The translations under genes were made by a program, and so were the position numbers. From Thermopetrobacter sp964430935 (GTDB taxonomy: Bacteria; Pseudomonadota; Alphaproteobacteria; Rhizobiales; Aestuariivirgaceae), in the NCBI GenBank assembly GCA_964430935.1, contig CAYSHK010000052.1:1-29996 (forward strand): 29,996 bases of DNA, in the 5' to 3' direction. Shown in pieces: positions 7,984 to 15,493 of the stretch (positions are counted from its first letter, which is position 1; the number at the start of each line of letters is the position of its first letter). The notes under the pieces are model-generated. The model was given only the letters and a program-made list of their open reading frames with translations, had not been told where the DNA came from and searched no databases.

Positions 7984-8011
7984 TATATACGGAAAAGCAC
8001 GCCTCTTTCAA
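7984..8011 (-). promoter_or_regulatory. Predicted sigma70 promoter of speDE
   Basis: On the minus strand, TTGAAA (8006-8011) and TATATA (7984-7989) are 16 bp apart and point to speD, giving a leader of about 115 nt. A perfect 12-bp palindrome CCGTATATACGG (7981-7992) covers the -10 element and could be an operator. Confidence 0.6.
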
Positions 8012-8054
8012 GGCCCCGGAACAAAAAAAGCGGAAAGGAATTTTATCTCAACCA

Positions 8055-8083
8055 TTGACAGAGCTGCCCCAAGGTAAGATTAT
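8055..8083 (+). promoter_or_regulatory. Predicted sigma70 promoter of the exported protein gene
   Basis: A perfect TTGACA (8055-8060) is 17 bp from GATTAT (8078-8083). It lies about 60 nt before the start codon of the small exported protein and is back to back with the speDE promoter. Confidence 0.6.
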
Positions 8084-8145
8084 CCGGTGGCATGCAATTT
8101 TGAATGGGCATTTCCGGTCGAATGCCCGCATGACGGATATCGCCC

Positions 8146-8634
8146 ATGACTCCACATCACGGCAAGCTCTCCGCAGCCATGGCGGCCCTGGCCCTGCTTC
8201 TTCCGGCCGTTGCGCCCCTCCCTCTGCTGGCGGCCCCACCGGAGCCGCAGGCTCCTCCGGGCATCTCCGCCTCCCGCCCATTCAAGAGCGGGAAAACCAT
8301 CCGTTACACGGCCAAGATCCGCATGCCCTGCCGCGACGCCCAGGTCTACCGCATCACCAAGCGCTGGGCATCGAAAGGAGGTGTCATCCAGAGCGTCGGG
8401 AATATCGTCGGAGGACGGAACGGCTGGATCCAGTCCTCGAACGGCCAGCGCGGCCTCTTTTCGTATCCCGTGCGTCACAACCCGGGAATTCCCTCGTATG
8501 CGACGCGCATCATCTTCCGCACGAACCGGGGAGCCAGCGGTCAGATAGCCGTCGCCATCACCTTCCATGTCCGCAGCCGTTCGTGCGGCAAACGCCTGAT
8601 CACCAAACGCGGCCTCGTCACCGTCCGTCCCTGA
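8146..8634 (+). CDS. Small exported protein of unknown function
   Basis: A 162-residue protein I do not recognise. The first 30 residues form a clear signal peptide (MTPHHGKLSA, a leucine/alanine-rich core, then LLAAP). The mature part is basic and looks beta-rich, with alternating short strands such as TIRYTAKIRM, TRIIFRTNRG and QIAVAITFHVRS. Two cysteines remain after processing, Cys62 (MPCRDA) and Cys147 (RSCGKR), and could form one disulfide in the periplasm. No catalytic motif is visible. The start has only a weak purine stretch before it, but the predicted promoter at 8055-8083 supports it. The gene converges on the oxoprolinase gene with 15 nt between them and has no obvious functional link to its neighbours. 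Confidence 0.7.
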   Translation: MTPHHGKLSAAMAALALLLPAVAPLPLLAAPPEPQAPPGISASRPFKSGKTIRYTAKIRMPCRDAQVYRITKRWASKGGVIQSVGNIVGGRNGWIQSSNGQRGLFSYPVRHNPGIPSYATRIIFRTNRGASGQIAVAITFHVRSRSCGKRLITKRGLVTVRP

Positions 8635-8649
8635 TCCGCTCCCGTTTCC

Positions 8650-11600
8650 TCACCCGCGGCCGTATCCCCCGCCGCCGGGTGTACGGATGACGATGGCGTC
8701 TCCCTTGCCGACGGACAGCGTGATGCAGGAGGGCAGCCTTTCCTCCGATCCGTCGGCGCGACGGAGGATGTTCTCTCCGCACAGCGCCGCTCCGCCGCCC
8801 TCCAGGCCGAAGGGAGGGATCCTGCGGCGGTTCGTGAGCAGCGAAACCTCCATCCGCTTGCGGAATACGATCACGCGCTCCACGCCGTCGCCACCGCGCC
8901 AGCGCCCCTTCCCGCCCGATCCGCGCCGCACGGCGAAACGCTCCAGCAGAACCGGAAAGCGGAATTCCAGCACCTCCGGATCGGTCAGGCGGGTGTTGGT
9001 CATATGGGTATGGACCGCGCTCTCGCCGTCCCATCCCGGCCCGGCTCCCGCGCCGCCGCATATGGTCTCGTAGTACTGGTGTTCGGCATCGCCGAACGTG
9101 AGGTTGTTCATGGTCCCCTGACACGCCGCGAGCGCCTTCATGGCACCGAACAGCGCGTCGGTGACCACCTGCGAGGTCTCCACGTTTCCCGCCACCACGG
9201 CAGCCGGGTATTTCGGATTGAGCATGCAGTCCTCGGGAATCACGAGATCTATGGGTTTCAGGCAGCCGGCGTTGAGGGGGATGTTGTCGTCCACCATGCA
9301 CCGGAAAACGTAGAGCACGGCCGCCCGGGTCACGGGCCGGGGCGCATTGAAGTTGTCCGGAAGCTGCGGCGAGGTGCCGGTGAAGTCCACCGTGGCCCTG
9401 CGCCTCTCCCTGTCCACGCGGATGGCGACGCGCACCACGGCACCGTTGTCCATCCCGTAGGAGAATTCGCCATCCTTCAGTGCGTCGATCACCCTGCGGA
9501 CGCTCTCCTCGGCATTGTCCTGCACATGCCCCATGTAGGCCTGCACCGTTTCCAGGCCGAAGTGCGCCACCATCTTCTCGAGTTCCCGCACACCCTTCTC
9601 GTTGGCCGCCACCTGGGCCTTGAGGTCGGCGACATTCTGATCCGGATTGCGCGCCGGCCACGGTCCGGATGTCAGGAGCTCCCGAATCTCCCGTTCGCGG
9701 AAGCGGCCATCCTCGACCAGCAGGAAATTGTCGATGAGCACGCCCTCCTCGTCGATGGAGGTCGCGTCCGGGCTCATGGACCCGGGCGCCCTGCCCCCGA
9801 TGTCCGCATGATGCCCGCGCGAGGCGACGTAGAAGAGCGGTTTGTCGCGCCCCAGGAAGACGGGCGTCACCACCGTGATGTCCGGAAGATGCGTGCCGCC
9901 GTTGTACGGCGCGTTGAGAACGTGGACGTCGCCCGGTTTCATGTCGGGATTCTGGGAGATCACCGTTTCCACCGAGCGGTCCATGGAACCCAGATGGACC
10001 GGCATGTGCGGCGCGTTGGCCACCAGGTTCCCCTCCGCGTCGAAGATGGCGCAGGAATAGTCCAGACGCTCCTTGATGTTCACGGAGCTGGCCGTCTTGC
10101 GCAGCGTCACGCCCATCTGCTCGGCTATCGCCATGAACAGATTGTTGAACACCTCCAGCATGACGGGATCCGCTGTCGTGCCCACGGCCTCCGCCTTCGG
10201 CAGCGGAACGGTCCGCTTGAGCACGAGATGCCCGAGCCTGTTCATCTTCGCCCGCCACCCCGGCTCCACGACGATGGTGGAATTGGCCTCGACGATCAGC
10301 GCCGGTCCCCGCACCTTCTGTCCGGGCCGCAGGCGGTCGCGCTCGAAAACCGGCACGTCGCGCCAGCCGCCCTCGACGTACAGCGGCGCGGAGGCCACCG
10401 CCCCGGGATCCTCCTTCACCTTCTTCCGCCGGCGTTCCGGAATGCTCGCGCCGCCTCCCCTGCCCTCCACGGAGATGGCCTCGATGACGACCTCCTTCTC
10501 CGGCTGCACGAAGCCGAACTGCCGCGCATGTTCCTTCTCGAATGCCCGGCGCATCTTCTCCGGCTTCTTGCGCAGCTTCACCTCCAGGGTGGTGTCCGTT
10601 CCCGCGTAGCGGAGCAGAGCCGTCCTGCGCACGCGGATTTCCTCCACCCCCTGGGAGCGGAGCTCCTCCACCACTTCCGCCTTCAGCCGCTTCGCCTCGC
10701 GGCGGGCCGCCTTCACGCCCTCCTCGTCGAGCGGCCGCTCCACGGCGTGTGCACGCCCGGCGCGGATGTCGGCCAGTCCCATGCCGTAGGCCGAAAGCAC
10801 GCCGGCGAGGGGATGGATCAGCACCCGCTTCATGCCCAGATTGTCCGCGATGCGGCAGGCGAACTGCGCTCCCGCCCCGCCGAAGCAGTTCAGAACGTAC
10901 TCCGACACGTCGCGGCCGCGCTGCACGGAGATCTTCTTGATGGCGTTGGCCATGTTCTCCGTCGCGATGCGCAGGAAGCCCTCCGCAACCTCCTCCGGCG
11001 TGCGGCCGTCGCCGATGTCCGCGGCGATCTTCGCGAAGGCTTCCCGGACCGCCTCCACGTCGAGGGGCTGATCGGCATCGGGGCCGAAGATGTGCGGAAA
11101 ATAGTCGGGATTGATGCGCCCGAGCAGAACGTTGGCATCCGTGACCGCCAGCGGGCCACCGCGACGGTAGCACTTCGGCCCCGGATCCGCGCCGGCGGAA
11201 TCCGGACCGACCCGGAACCGCTGGCCGTCGTAGTGCAGGATCGAGCCTCCCCCTGCCGCCACGGTATGTATGCGCATCATCGGAGCCCGCATGCGCACGC
11301 CCGCGACCTCCGTCTCGAACGTGCGCTCGAACTCCCCGTCGTAGTGCGCCACGTCGGTGCTCGTCCCGCCCATGTCGAAGCCGATCACCTTGTCGAAACC
11401 GGCCAGCTTCGCGGTCTCCACCATGCCGACCACCCCGCCGGCCGGACCCGAGAGAATGGCGTCCTTGCCCTCGAACAGATCGGCGGAGGTCAAGCCGCCG
11501 GAGGACATCATGAACATCAGGCGCGGCGCATCCTCCCCCCGTCCCGCGCCCAGCTCCCGGGCCACGCGGTTGACGTAGCGCTTCAGGATGGGGGTGAGAT

Positions 11601-12267
11601 AGGCGTCTACCACCGTGGTGTCGCCACGCGAGACGAACTTCATCAGGGGCGAGATCTCGTGCGAGACGGAAACCTGGGAAAATCCCATCTCTCGGGCCAG
11701 CCGGGCCACCTCCCGCTCGTGCGCCGGCCACCTCCAGGCATGCATGAAGGCGATGGCCACGGAATCGATCCCGGCTTCCCGGACCTCCTCGAGGCGGCGG
11801 CGGATCCTCTCCGGATCGGGGGCCACCAGCTGCCGCCCCTCCGCCGTGATCCGCTCGTCCACCTCCACGACGCGCTCGTAGAGCAGATCGGGCTTGCGGA
11901 TGCGTCGTGCGAACAGATCCGGGCGGGCCTGATAGCCGATCTCCAGCGCGTCGGCGAAGCCCTTCGTGACGACGAGCGCCACGCGCTCCCCCTTGCGCTC
12001 CAGAAGCGCGTTGGTGGCGACCGTCGTCCCCATCTTCACCTCGGCGATGCGCCAATGCGGGATCGGCGCGCCCGTCTCCACCCCGAGGAAACGGCGGATT
12101 CCCTCCAGCGCCGCGTCGTCATAGGACTCCGGCTTCTCCGAGAGCAGTTTCATCGCGCGCACCTCGCCAGCCGGCGTCAGCGCCACGATGTCGGTGAAGG
12201 TTCCGCCGCGGTCGATCCAGAAGCGCCAGCGCCCGCCCCCGTTGCCGATTCTCTCTTCGTCGCTCAT
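8650..12267 (-). CDS. oplA: ATP-dependent 5-oxoprolinase / hydantoinase (fused HyuA-HyuB)
   Basis: A 1205-residue protein combining the HyuA and HyuB halves in one chain, the arrangement and length of 5-oxoprolinase, which uses ATP to open 5-oxo-L-proline to L-glutamate. The HyuA half (about 14-680) starts FWIDRGGTFTDIVALTPAGE, then has GTTVATNALLERKGERVALVVTKGF (about 80-105), SGPAGGVVGM, the ATP-fold GFDMGGTSTDVAHYDG and AAGGGSI. The HyuB half (about 695-1205) has LEVFNNLFMAIAEQMGVTLRKTASS, NAPHMPVHLGSM, ASRGHHADIGG, PLNAGCLKP and a glycine-rich TPGGGGYGRG end. The family also includes N-methylhydantoinases and acetone carboxylase relatives; the fused layout and N-terminus favour oxoprolinase. 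It is cytoplasmic. It is divergent from a TRAP transporter and regulator, which suggests a shared substrate. Confidence 0.88.
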   Translation of the reverse strand: MSDEERIGNGGGRWRFWIDRGGTFTDIVALTPAGEVRAMKLLSEKPESYDDAALEGIRRFLGVETGAPIPHWRIAEVKMGTTVATNALLERKGERVALVVTKGFADALEIGYQARPDLFARRIRKPDLLYERVVEVDERITAEGRQLVAPDPERIRRRLEEVREAGIDSVAIAFMHAWRWPAHEREVARLAREMGFSQVSVSHEISPLMKFVSRGDTTVVDAYLTPILKRYVNRVARELGAGRGEDAPRLMFMMSSGGLTSADLFEGKDAILSGPAGGVVGMVETAKLAGFDKVIGFDMGGTSTDVAHYDGEFERTFETEVAGVRMRAPMMRIHTVAAGGGSILHYDGQRFRVGPDSAGADPGPKCYRRGGPLAVTDANVLLGRINPDYFPHIFGPDADQPLDVEAVREAFAKIAADIGDGRTPEEVAEGFLRIATENMANAIKKISVQRGRDVSEYVLNCFGGAGAQFACRIADNLGMKRVLIHPLAGVLSAYGMGLADIRAGRAHAVERPLDEEGVKAARREAKRLKAEVVEELRSQGVEEIRVRRTALLRYAGTDTTLEVKLRKKPEKMRRAFEKEHARQFGFVQPEKEVVIEAISVEGRGGGASIPERRRKKVKEDPGAVASAPLYVEGGWRDVPVFERDRLRPGQKVRGPALIVEANSTIVVEPGWRAKMNRLGHLVLKRTVPLPKAEAVGTTADPVMLEVFNNLFMAIAEQMGVTLRKTASSVNIKERLDYSCAIFDAEGNLVANAPHMPVHLGSMDRSVETVISQNPDMKPGDVHVLNAPYNGGTHLPDITVVTPVFLGRDKPLFYVASRGHHADIGGRAPGSMSPDATSIDEEGVLIDNFLLVEDGRFREREIRELLTSGPWPARNPDQNVADLKAQVAANEKGVRELEKMVAHFGLETVQAYMGHVQDNAEESVRRVIDALKDGEFSYGMDNGAVVRVAIRVDRERRRATVDFTGTSPQLPDNFNAPRPVTRAAVLYVFRCMVDDNIPLNAGCLKPIDLVIPEDCMLNPKYPAAVVAGNVETSQVVTDALFGAMKALAACQGTMNNLTFGDAEHQYYETICGGAGAGPGWDGESAVHTHMTNTRLTDPEVLEFRFPVLLERFAVRRGSGGKGRWRGGDGVERVIVFRKRMEVSLLTNRRRIPPFGLEGGGAALCGENILRRADGSEERLPSCITLSVGKGDAIVIRTPGGGGYGRG

Positions 12268-12327
12268 GACCCCTCGCCCGCTGCTGCCCGCGCACCGCGC
12301 ACACTGTCCGTGTCCGGAATTTTCGTC

Positions 12328-12356
12328 AACATAATTCGTGAGTAATTCATGGACAA
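12328..12356 (-). promoter_or_regulatory. Predicted oxoprolinase promoter with tandem repeat in the spacer
   Basis: On the minus strand, TTGTCC (12351-12356) and TATGTT (12328-12333) are 17 bp apart, giving a start about 50 nt before the oxoprolinase ATG. Each hexamer matches consensus at four of six bases. The plus strand has an 11-bp direct repeat, TAATTCGTGAG at 12332-12342 and TAATTCATGGA at 12343-12353, filling the spacer. Confidence 0.45.
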
Positions 12357-12360
12357 ATCG

Positions 12361-12369
12361 TTATCCACA
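12361..12369 (+). promoter_or_regulatory. DnaA-box sequence
   Basis: TTATCCACA is a perfect match to the strong DnaA-binding 9-mer. It is the only exact copy I saw in the window and lies in the oxoprolinase-dctP divergent control region. One isolated box can arise by chance. Confidence 0.35.
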
Positions 12370-12400
12370 GGTATCATGTGCCTGCTGGAGGGAATTGGTC

Positions 12401-12406
12401 TATAAA
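12401..12406 (+). promoter_or_regulatory. Predicted -10 element for dctP
   Basis: TATAAA (five of six matches) lies 38 nt before the dctP start. No good -35 hexamer is found 16-18 bp upstream, so this promoter may depend on an activator. GGAGG at 12431-12435 is the ribosome binding site. Confidence 0.4.
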
Positions 12407-12444
12407 ACTGACGTCTGATGCAAAAAGCAGGGAGGATCCAGAAC

Positions 12445-13416
12445 ATGAACATCGCCATGAAATTCGCAGCCACGGGCCTCCTGGCCGCCGGTCTGTCCGC
12501 CGCCGCGCATGCGGCCACGTGGGATATGCCCACCCCCTACGGCGACAAGAACTTCCATACCCAGAACATCCACCAGTTCGCGAAGGACGTGGAGGCCGCC
12601 ACCAACGGCGCCCTGAAGATCAACGTCCACTCCGCAGGCTCCCTCATCAAGCACCCGGAGATCAAGAACGCCGTTCGTCGCGGTCTGGCGCCCATCGGCG
12701 AGGTTCTGATGTCGCGGCTCTCCAACGAGGATCCCGTTTTCGGAGTCGATTCCATCCCCTTTCTGGCCACCAATTATGACGAGGCGAAAAAACTCTGGGC
12801 CGCTTCCCGCCCCGTGGTGGAGAAGAAGCTCGCCGCGCAGGGCCTGAAGCTTCTGTATGCCGTTCCGTGGCCGCCTCAGGGGATCTACGCCAAGAAGGAA
12901 CTGAAGACGGTCTCCGACATGAAGGGCCTGAAGATGCGGGCCTACAACGCCGCCACGGAGACGCTGGCGCGCCTCGCCGGCGCCGTGCCGACGCAGGTCG
13001 AGGCCCCGGACATTCCCACCGCCTTCTCCACCGGCCGCGTGGACGCCATGATCACCTCGCCCTCCACGGGCGCGAACTCCAAGGCCTGGGATTTCGTCAA
13101 GTACTTCCACCATACGCAGGCCTGGCTGCCCAAGAACATGGTGATCGTCAACGCCAAAGCCTTCGCGAAGCTCCCCGAGGATCAGCGCAAGGCGGTTCTG
13201 GAGGCCGCGAAGAAGGCCGAGGAACGCGGCTGGAAGATGTCCATGAAGGAGACGAACGACAAGCTGGACGTGCTGAAGAAGAACGGCATGGTCATCGTCA
13301 CGCCCTCCGCCGAGCTCATGAACGGCTTGAAGGAGATCGGGCGGAAGATGACCGCGGACTGGGCGAAGAAGACCGGCCCCGACGGCAAGGCCATCCTCGA
13401 TGCCTACATGAAGTGA
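12445..13416 (+). CDS. dctP: TRAP transporter substrate-binding protein DctP
   Basis: A 323-residue periplasmic binding protein of the TRAP (DctP/SBP_bac_7) family. The start at 12445 has GGAGG nine bases upstream and gives a signal peptide MNIAMKFAATGLLAAGLSAA ending AHA (21-23), with cleavage before ATWDMP. Family landmarks are SIPFL (103-107), the long helix EAKKLWAASRPVVEKKLAAQGLKLL, the substrate-carboxylate arginine in GLKMRAYN (Arg165), VEAPDIPTAFSTGRVDAMITSP (186-207) and a C-terminal AEELMNGLKE-like helix. TRAP binding proteins usually recognise organic or amino acids through this arginine. The neighbouring oxoprolinase suggests 5-oxoproline or a relative, by inference. Bordetella DctP6/DctP7 are known pyroglutamate binders of this family. 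A hairpin separates it from dctQ. Confidence 0.92.
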   Translation: MNIAMKFAATGLLAAGLSAAAHAATWDMPTPYGDKNFHTQNIHQFAKDVEAATNGALKINVHSAGSLIKHPEIKNAVRRGLAPIGEVLMSRLSNEDPVFGVDSIPFLATNYDEAKKLWAASRPVVEKKLAAQGLKLLYAVPWPPQGIYAKKELKTVSDMKGLKMRAYNAATETLARLAGAVPTQVEAPDIPTAFSTGRVDAMITSPSTGANSKAWDFVKYFHHTQAWLPKNMVIVNAKAFAKLPEDQRKAVLEAAKKAEERGWKMSMKETNDKLDVLKKNGMVIVTPSAELMNGLKEIGRKMTADWAKKTGPDGKAILDAYMK

Positions 13417-13434
13417 TTGCGGGCGGGAACGGAA

Positions 13435-13454
13435 GGCGGTCCCCGGAGACCGCC
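13435..13454 (+). terminator. Intergenic hairpin between dctP and dctQ
   Basis: GGCGGTC (13435-13441) pairs with GACCGCC (13448-13454) over a 6-nt loop, and three more pairs can form outside after a mismatch. There is no T-run. Hairpins here are commonly linked to higher expression of the binding protein than of the membrane subunits. Confidence 0.5.
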
Positions 13455-13543
13455 CTCCTCCCGCATCCGCCTTCCGGCCGCCGGCCCGCCCCCTCCGGAG
13501 CGCCGGCCCTCCATCGGTCCAAGACGAACGTCCAGGGGCATCC

Positions 13544-14116
13544 ATGCGCACGTTTCTCGACCGGCTGTATCTGTTCTCGGGCGTGGCCTCCGCCGTCTGC
13601 CTCGTCGTGATCTGCCTGATCGTCGTGGCGCAGGTCTCCCTGCGTTTCGCGGACAACGTCGTGTTTCTCCTGACCGGCGACCGCTACGGACTGATGGTCC
13701 CCTCGGCCGCCGAGTTCTCGGGCTTCTTCCTCGCCGCGGCCTCCTTCCTCGCCCTCGCCTACACGCTACGCCACGGAGCGCACATCCGCGTCAACCTGTT
13801 CATCCGCAACATCCGGGGCCGTGCGCGGAACATGATCGAGATCTTCTGCCTCGCGGTGGCCGGCGGCATCTCCGCCTTCTTCGCCTGGAACACGCTTCTC
13901 ATGGTTCTGGATTCGTGGCAGTTCCACGAAGTCTCCTTCGGCATCGTCCCCGTTCCGCTCTGGATTCCGCAGAGCGCGATGCTCGCCGGGCTGGCGATCC
14001 TGACCGTGGCGCTGCTGGACGATCTGGTCGCGGTCCTGCGCGGCCGGCCGCCGTCCTACCGCGCACACGAGGAAGCCGAGGCCTCGCTGGCCGAAGAGAT
14101 CGAGAGGGAGATCTGA
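13544..14116 (+). CDS. dctQ: TRAP transporter small permease DctQ
   Basis: A 190-residue inner-membrane protein, the small subunit of the TRAP permease. It has four predicted transmembrane segments: about 11-35 (FSGVASAVCLVVICLIVVAQVSL), 55-75 (AAEFSGFFLAAASFLALAYTL), 95-115 (IEIFCLAVAGGISAFFAWNTL) and 140-160 (IPQSAMLAGLAILTVALLDDL). It carries the family's RHGAHIRVNLF motif and a conserved W-x-IP-Q stretch. It ends in an acidic tail (EEAEASLAEEIEREI). AGGGGC precedes the ATG. One base separates its stop from the dctM start, so the two are translationally linked. Confidence 0.92.
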   Translation: MRTFLDRLYLFSGVASAVCLVVICLIVVAQVSLRFADNVVFLLTGDRYGLMVPSAAEFSGFFLAAASFLALAYTLRHGAHIRVNLFIRNIRGRARNMIEIFCLAVAGGISAFFAWNTLLMVLDSWQFHEVSFGIVPVPLWIPQSAMLAGLAILTVALLDDLVAVLRGRPPSYRAHEEAEASLAEEIEREI

Positions 14117-14117
14117 G

Positions 14118-15422
14118 ATGGAACAGCTCTATCCCGGTCTCGTTCTCCTGGCGATCCTGTTCTTCATGCTGGGCATGGGCGTGTGGGTGGCCTTCTCCCT
14201 GCTCGCAGTGGCGCTGGCAGGCCTGGCGCTGTTCACGAACGCACCGGTCGGACAGGCCATGGCGACCACCATCTGGGGCTCCTCCAATTCCTGGGCCCTC
14301 GCCGCGCTGCCCATGTTCATCTGGATGGGCGAAATTCTGTTCCGCACCCGGCTGTCGGAGGACATGTTCCGCGGCCTCTCCCCCTGGCTGACGCGGATTC
14401 CCGGCCGCCTGCTGCACGTCAACATCCTGGGATGCGCCATCTTCGCCGCGGTATCCGGCTCCTCCGCCGCCACCGCCGCCACGATCGGCCGCATGACGAT
14501 CCCGGAGCTGAAAAGGCGCGGCTACGATTCCCGGATGAGCATCGGCACGCTCGCCGGATCCGGCACGCTCGGACTGCTCATCCCGCCGAGCATCATCCTC
14601 ATCGTCTACGGCGTGGCCACGGACCAGTCCATCGCCCGACTGTTCATAGCCGGCGTGCTTCCCGGTCTGCTGCTCGTGGCGCTCTTCATGGGCTACGTGA
14701 CGGTCTGGGCGCTGCTGCATCCGGAAGGCGTTCCTGCGGGGGAGGGCCGCCGGACATGGCGCGAGAAGCTGTACGCGATCCGCCATCTCGCCCCCGTCAT
14801 GCTGCTGATCGCCGCCATAATCGGCAGCATCTACGCCGGAATCGCCTCGCCCACCGAGGCCGCCGCCCTGGGGGTGGTCTTCGCCCTGCTTCTCTCCTGG
14901 CTGTCCGGCTCATTGACGCCGGAAAGCTTCCGCGAGGCCCTCATGGGCGCGGTGCGCACATCGGCCATGATCGCCTTCATCCTCGCCGGGGCGTCCTTCC
15001 TGACCGTGGCCATGGGCTTCACGGGCATCCCCCGCGAACTGGCGGCATGGATCGGGGCGCTCGGCCTGACGCCCTACGAACTGCTGGCCGCACTCACGGT
15101 CTTCTTCATCATCATGGGGATGTTCCTGGACGGCATCTCCGTCGTCGTGCTCACCACCTCCGTCATCATCCCCATGATCGAACAGGCGGGACTCGACCTG
15201 ATCTGGTTCGGCATCTACATCGTGCTCGTGGTGGAAATGGCGCAGATCACGCCACCCGTGGGATTCAACCTCTTCGTGCTGCAGGGACTCACCGGCCGCG
15301 ACATCCTCTACATCGCCCGGGCCGCCCTGCCCTTCTTCCTGCTCCTGTGCGCGGCGGTGGCCATCGTCATCGCCTTTCCCGGGATCGCGACATGGCTTCC
15401 GCAATCCATGATGGCACATTAG
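14118..15422 (+). CDS. dctM: TRAP transporter large permease DctM
   Basis: A 434-residue polytopic protein, the usual length for DctM, with about 11-12 hydrophobic helices. It forms the sodium-driven transport channel with DctQ. Landmarks include SWALAALPMFIWMGEIL, the conserved FAAVSGSSAATAATIGRMTIPELKRRGYD loop, GSGTLGLLIPPSIILIVYG, SPTEAAALGV, and near the C-terminus GMFLDGISVVVLTTSVIIPMI and VVEMAQITPPVGFNLFVLQG. GAGGGAG at the end of dctQ is its ribosome binding site. The regulator gene follows after 71 nt and has its own predicted promoter. Confidence 0.95.
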   Translation: MEQLYPGLVLLAILFFMLGMGVWVAFSLLAVALAGLALFTNAPVGQAMATTIWGSSNSWALAALPMFIWMGEILFRTRLSEDMFRGLSPWLTRIPGRLLHVNILGCAIFAAVSGSSAATAATIGRMTIPELKRRGYDSRMSIGTLAGSGTLGLLIPPSIILIVYGVATDQSIARLFIAGVLPGLLLVALFMGYVTVWALLHPEGVPAGEGRRTWREKLYAIRHLAPVMLLIAAIIGSIYAGIASPTEAAALGVVFALLLSWLSGSLTPESFREALMGAVRTSAMIAFILAGASFLTVAMGFTGIPRELAAWIGALGLTPYELLAALTVFFIIMGMFLDGISVVVLTTSVIIPMIEQAGLDLIWFGIYIVLVVEMAQITPPVGFNLFVLQGLTGRDILYIARAALPFFLLLCAAVAIVIAFPGIATWLPQSMMAH

Positions 15423-15428
15423 GACGCA

Positions 15429-15457
15429 TTGACAGCAGCCGAATCTCTCCCGATAGA
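15429..15457 (+). promoter_or_regulatory. Predicted promoter and possible operator of the regulator gene
   Basis: TTGACA (15429-15434) is 17 bp from GATAGA (15452-15457, three of six matches). An inverted repeat GGTAA (15463-15467) and TTACC (15478-15482) lies at the predicted transcription start and could serve autoregulation. Confidence 0.45.
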
Positions 15458-15493
15458 GTTGCGGTAAAGCACCCCGGTTACCAAGGAAATACC

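Noticed and set aside
9004..12345. Very long plus-strand open frame opposite the oxoprolinase gene
   Set aside because: Its translation is rich in His, Arg, Gly and Asp with no family motif. It is the antisense shadow of a high-GC gene whose minus-strand product has clear conserved motifs along its full length.
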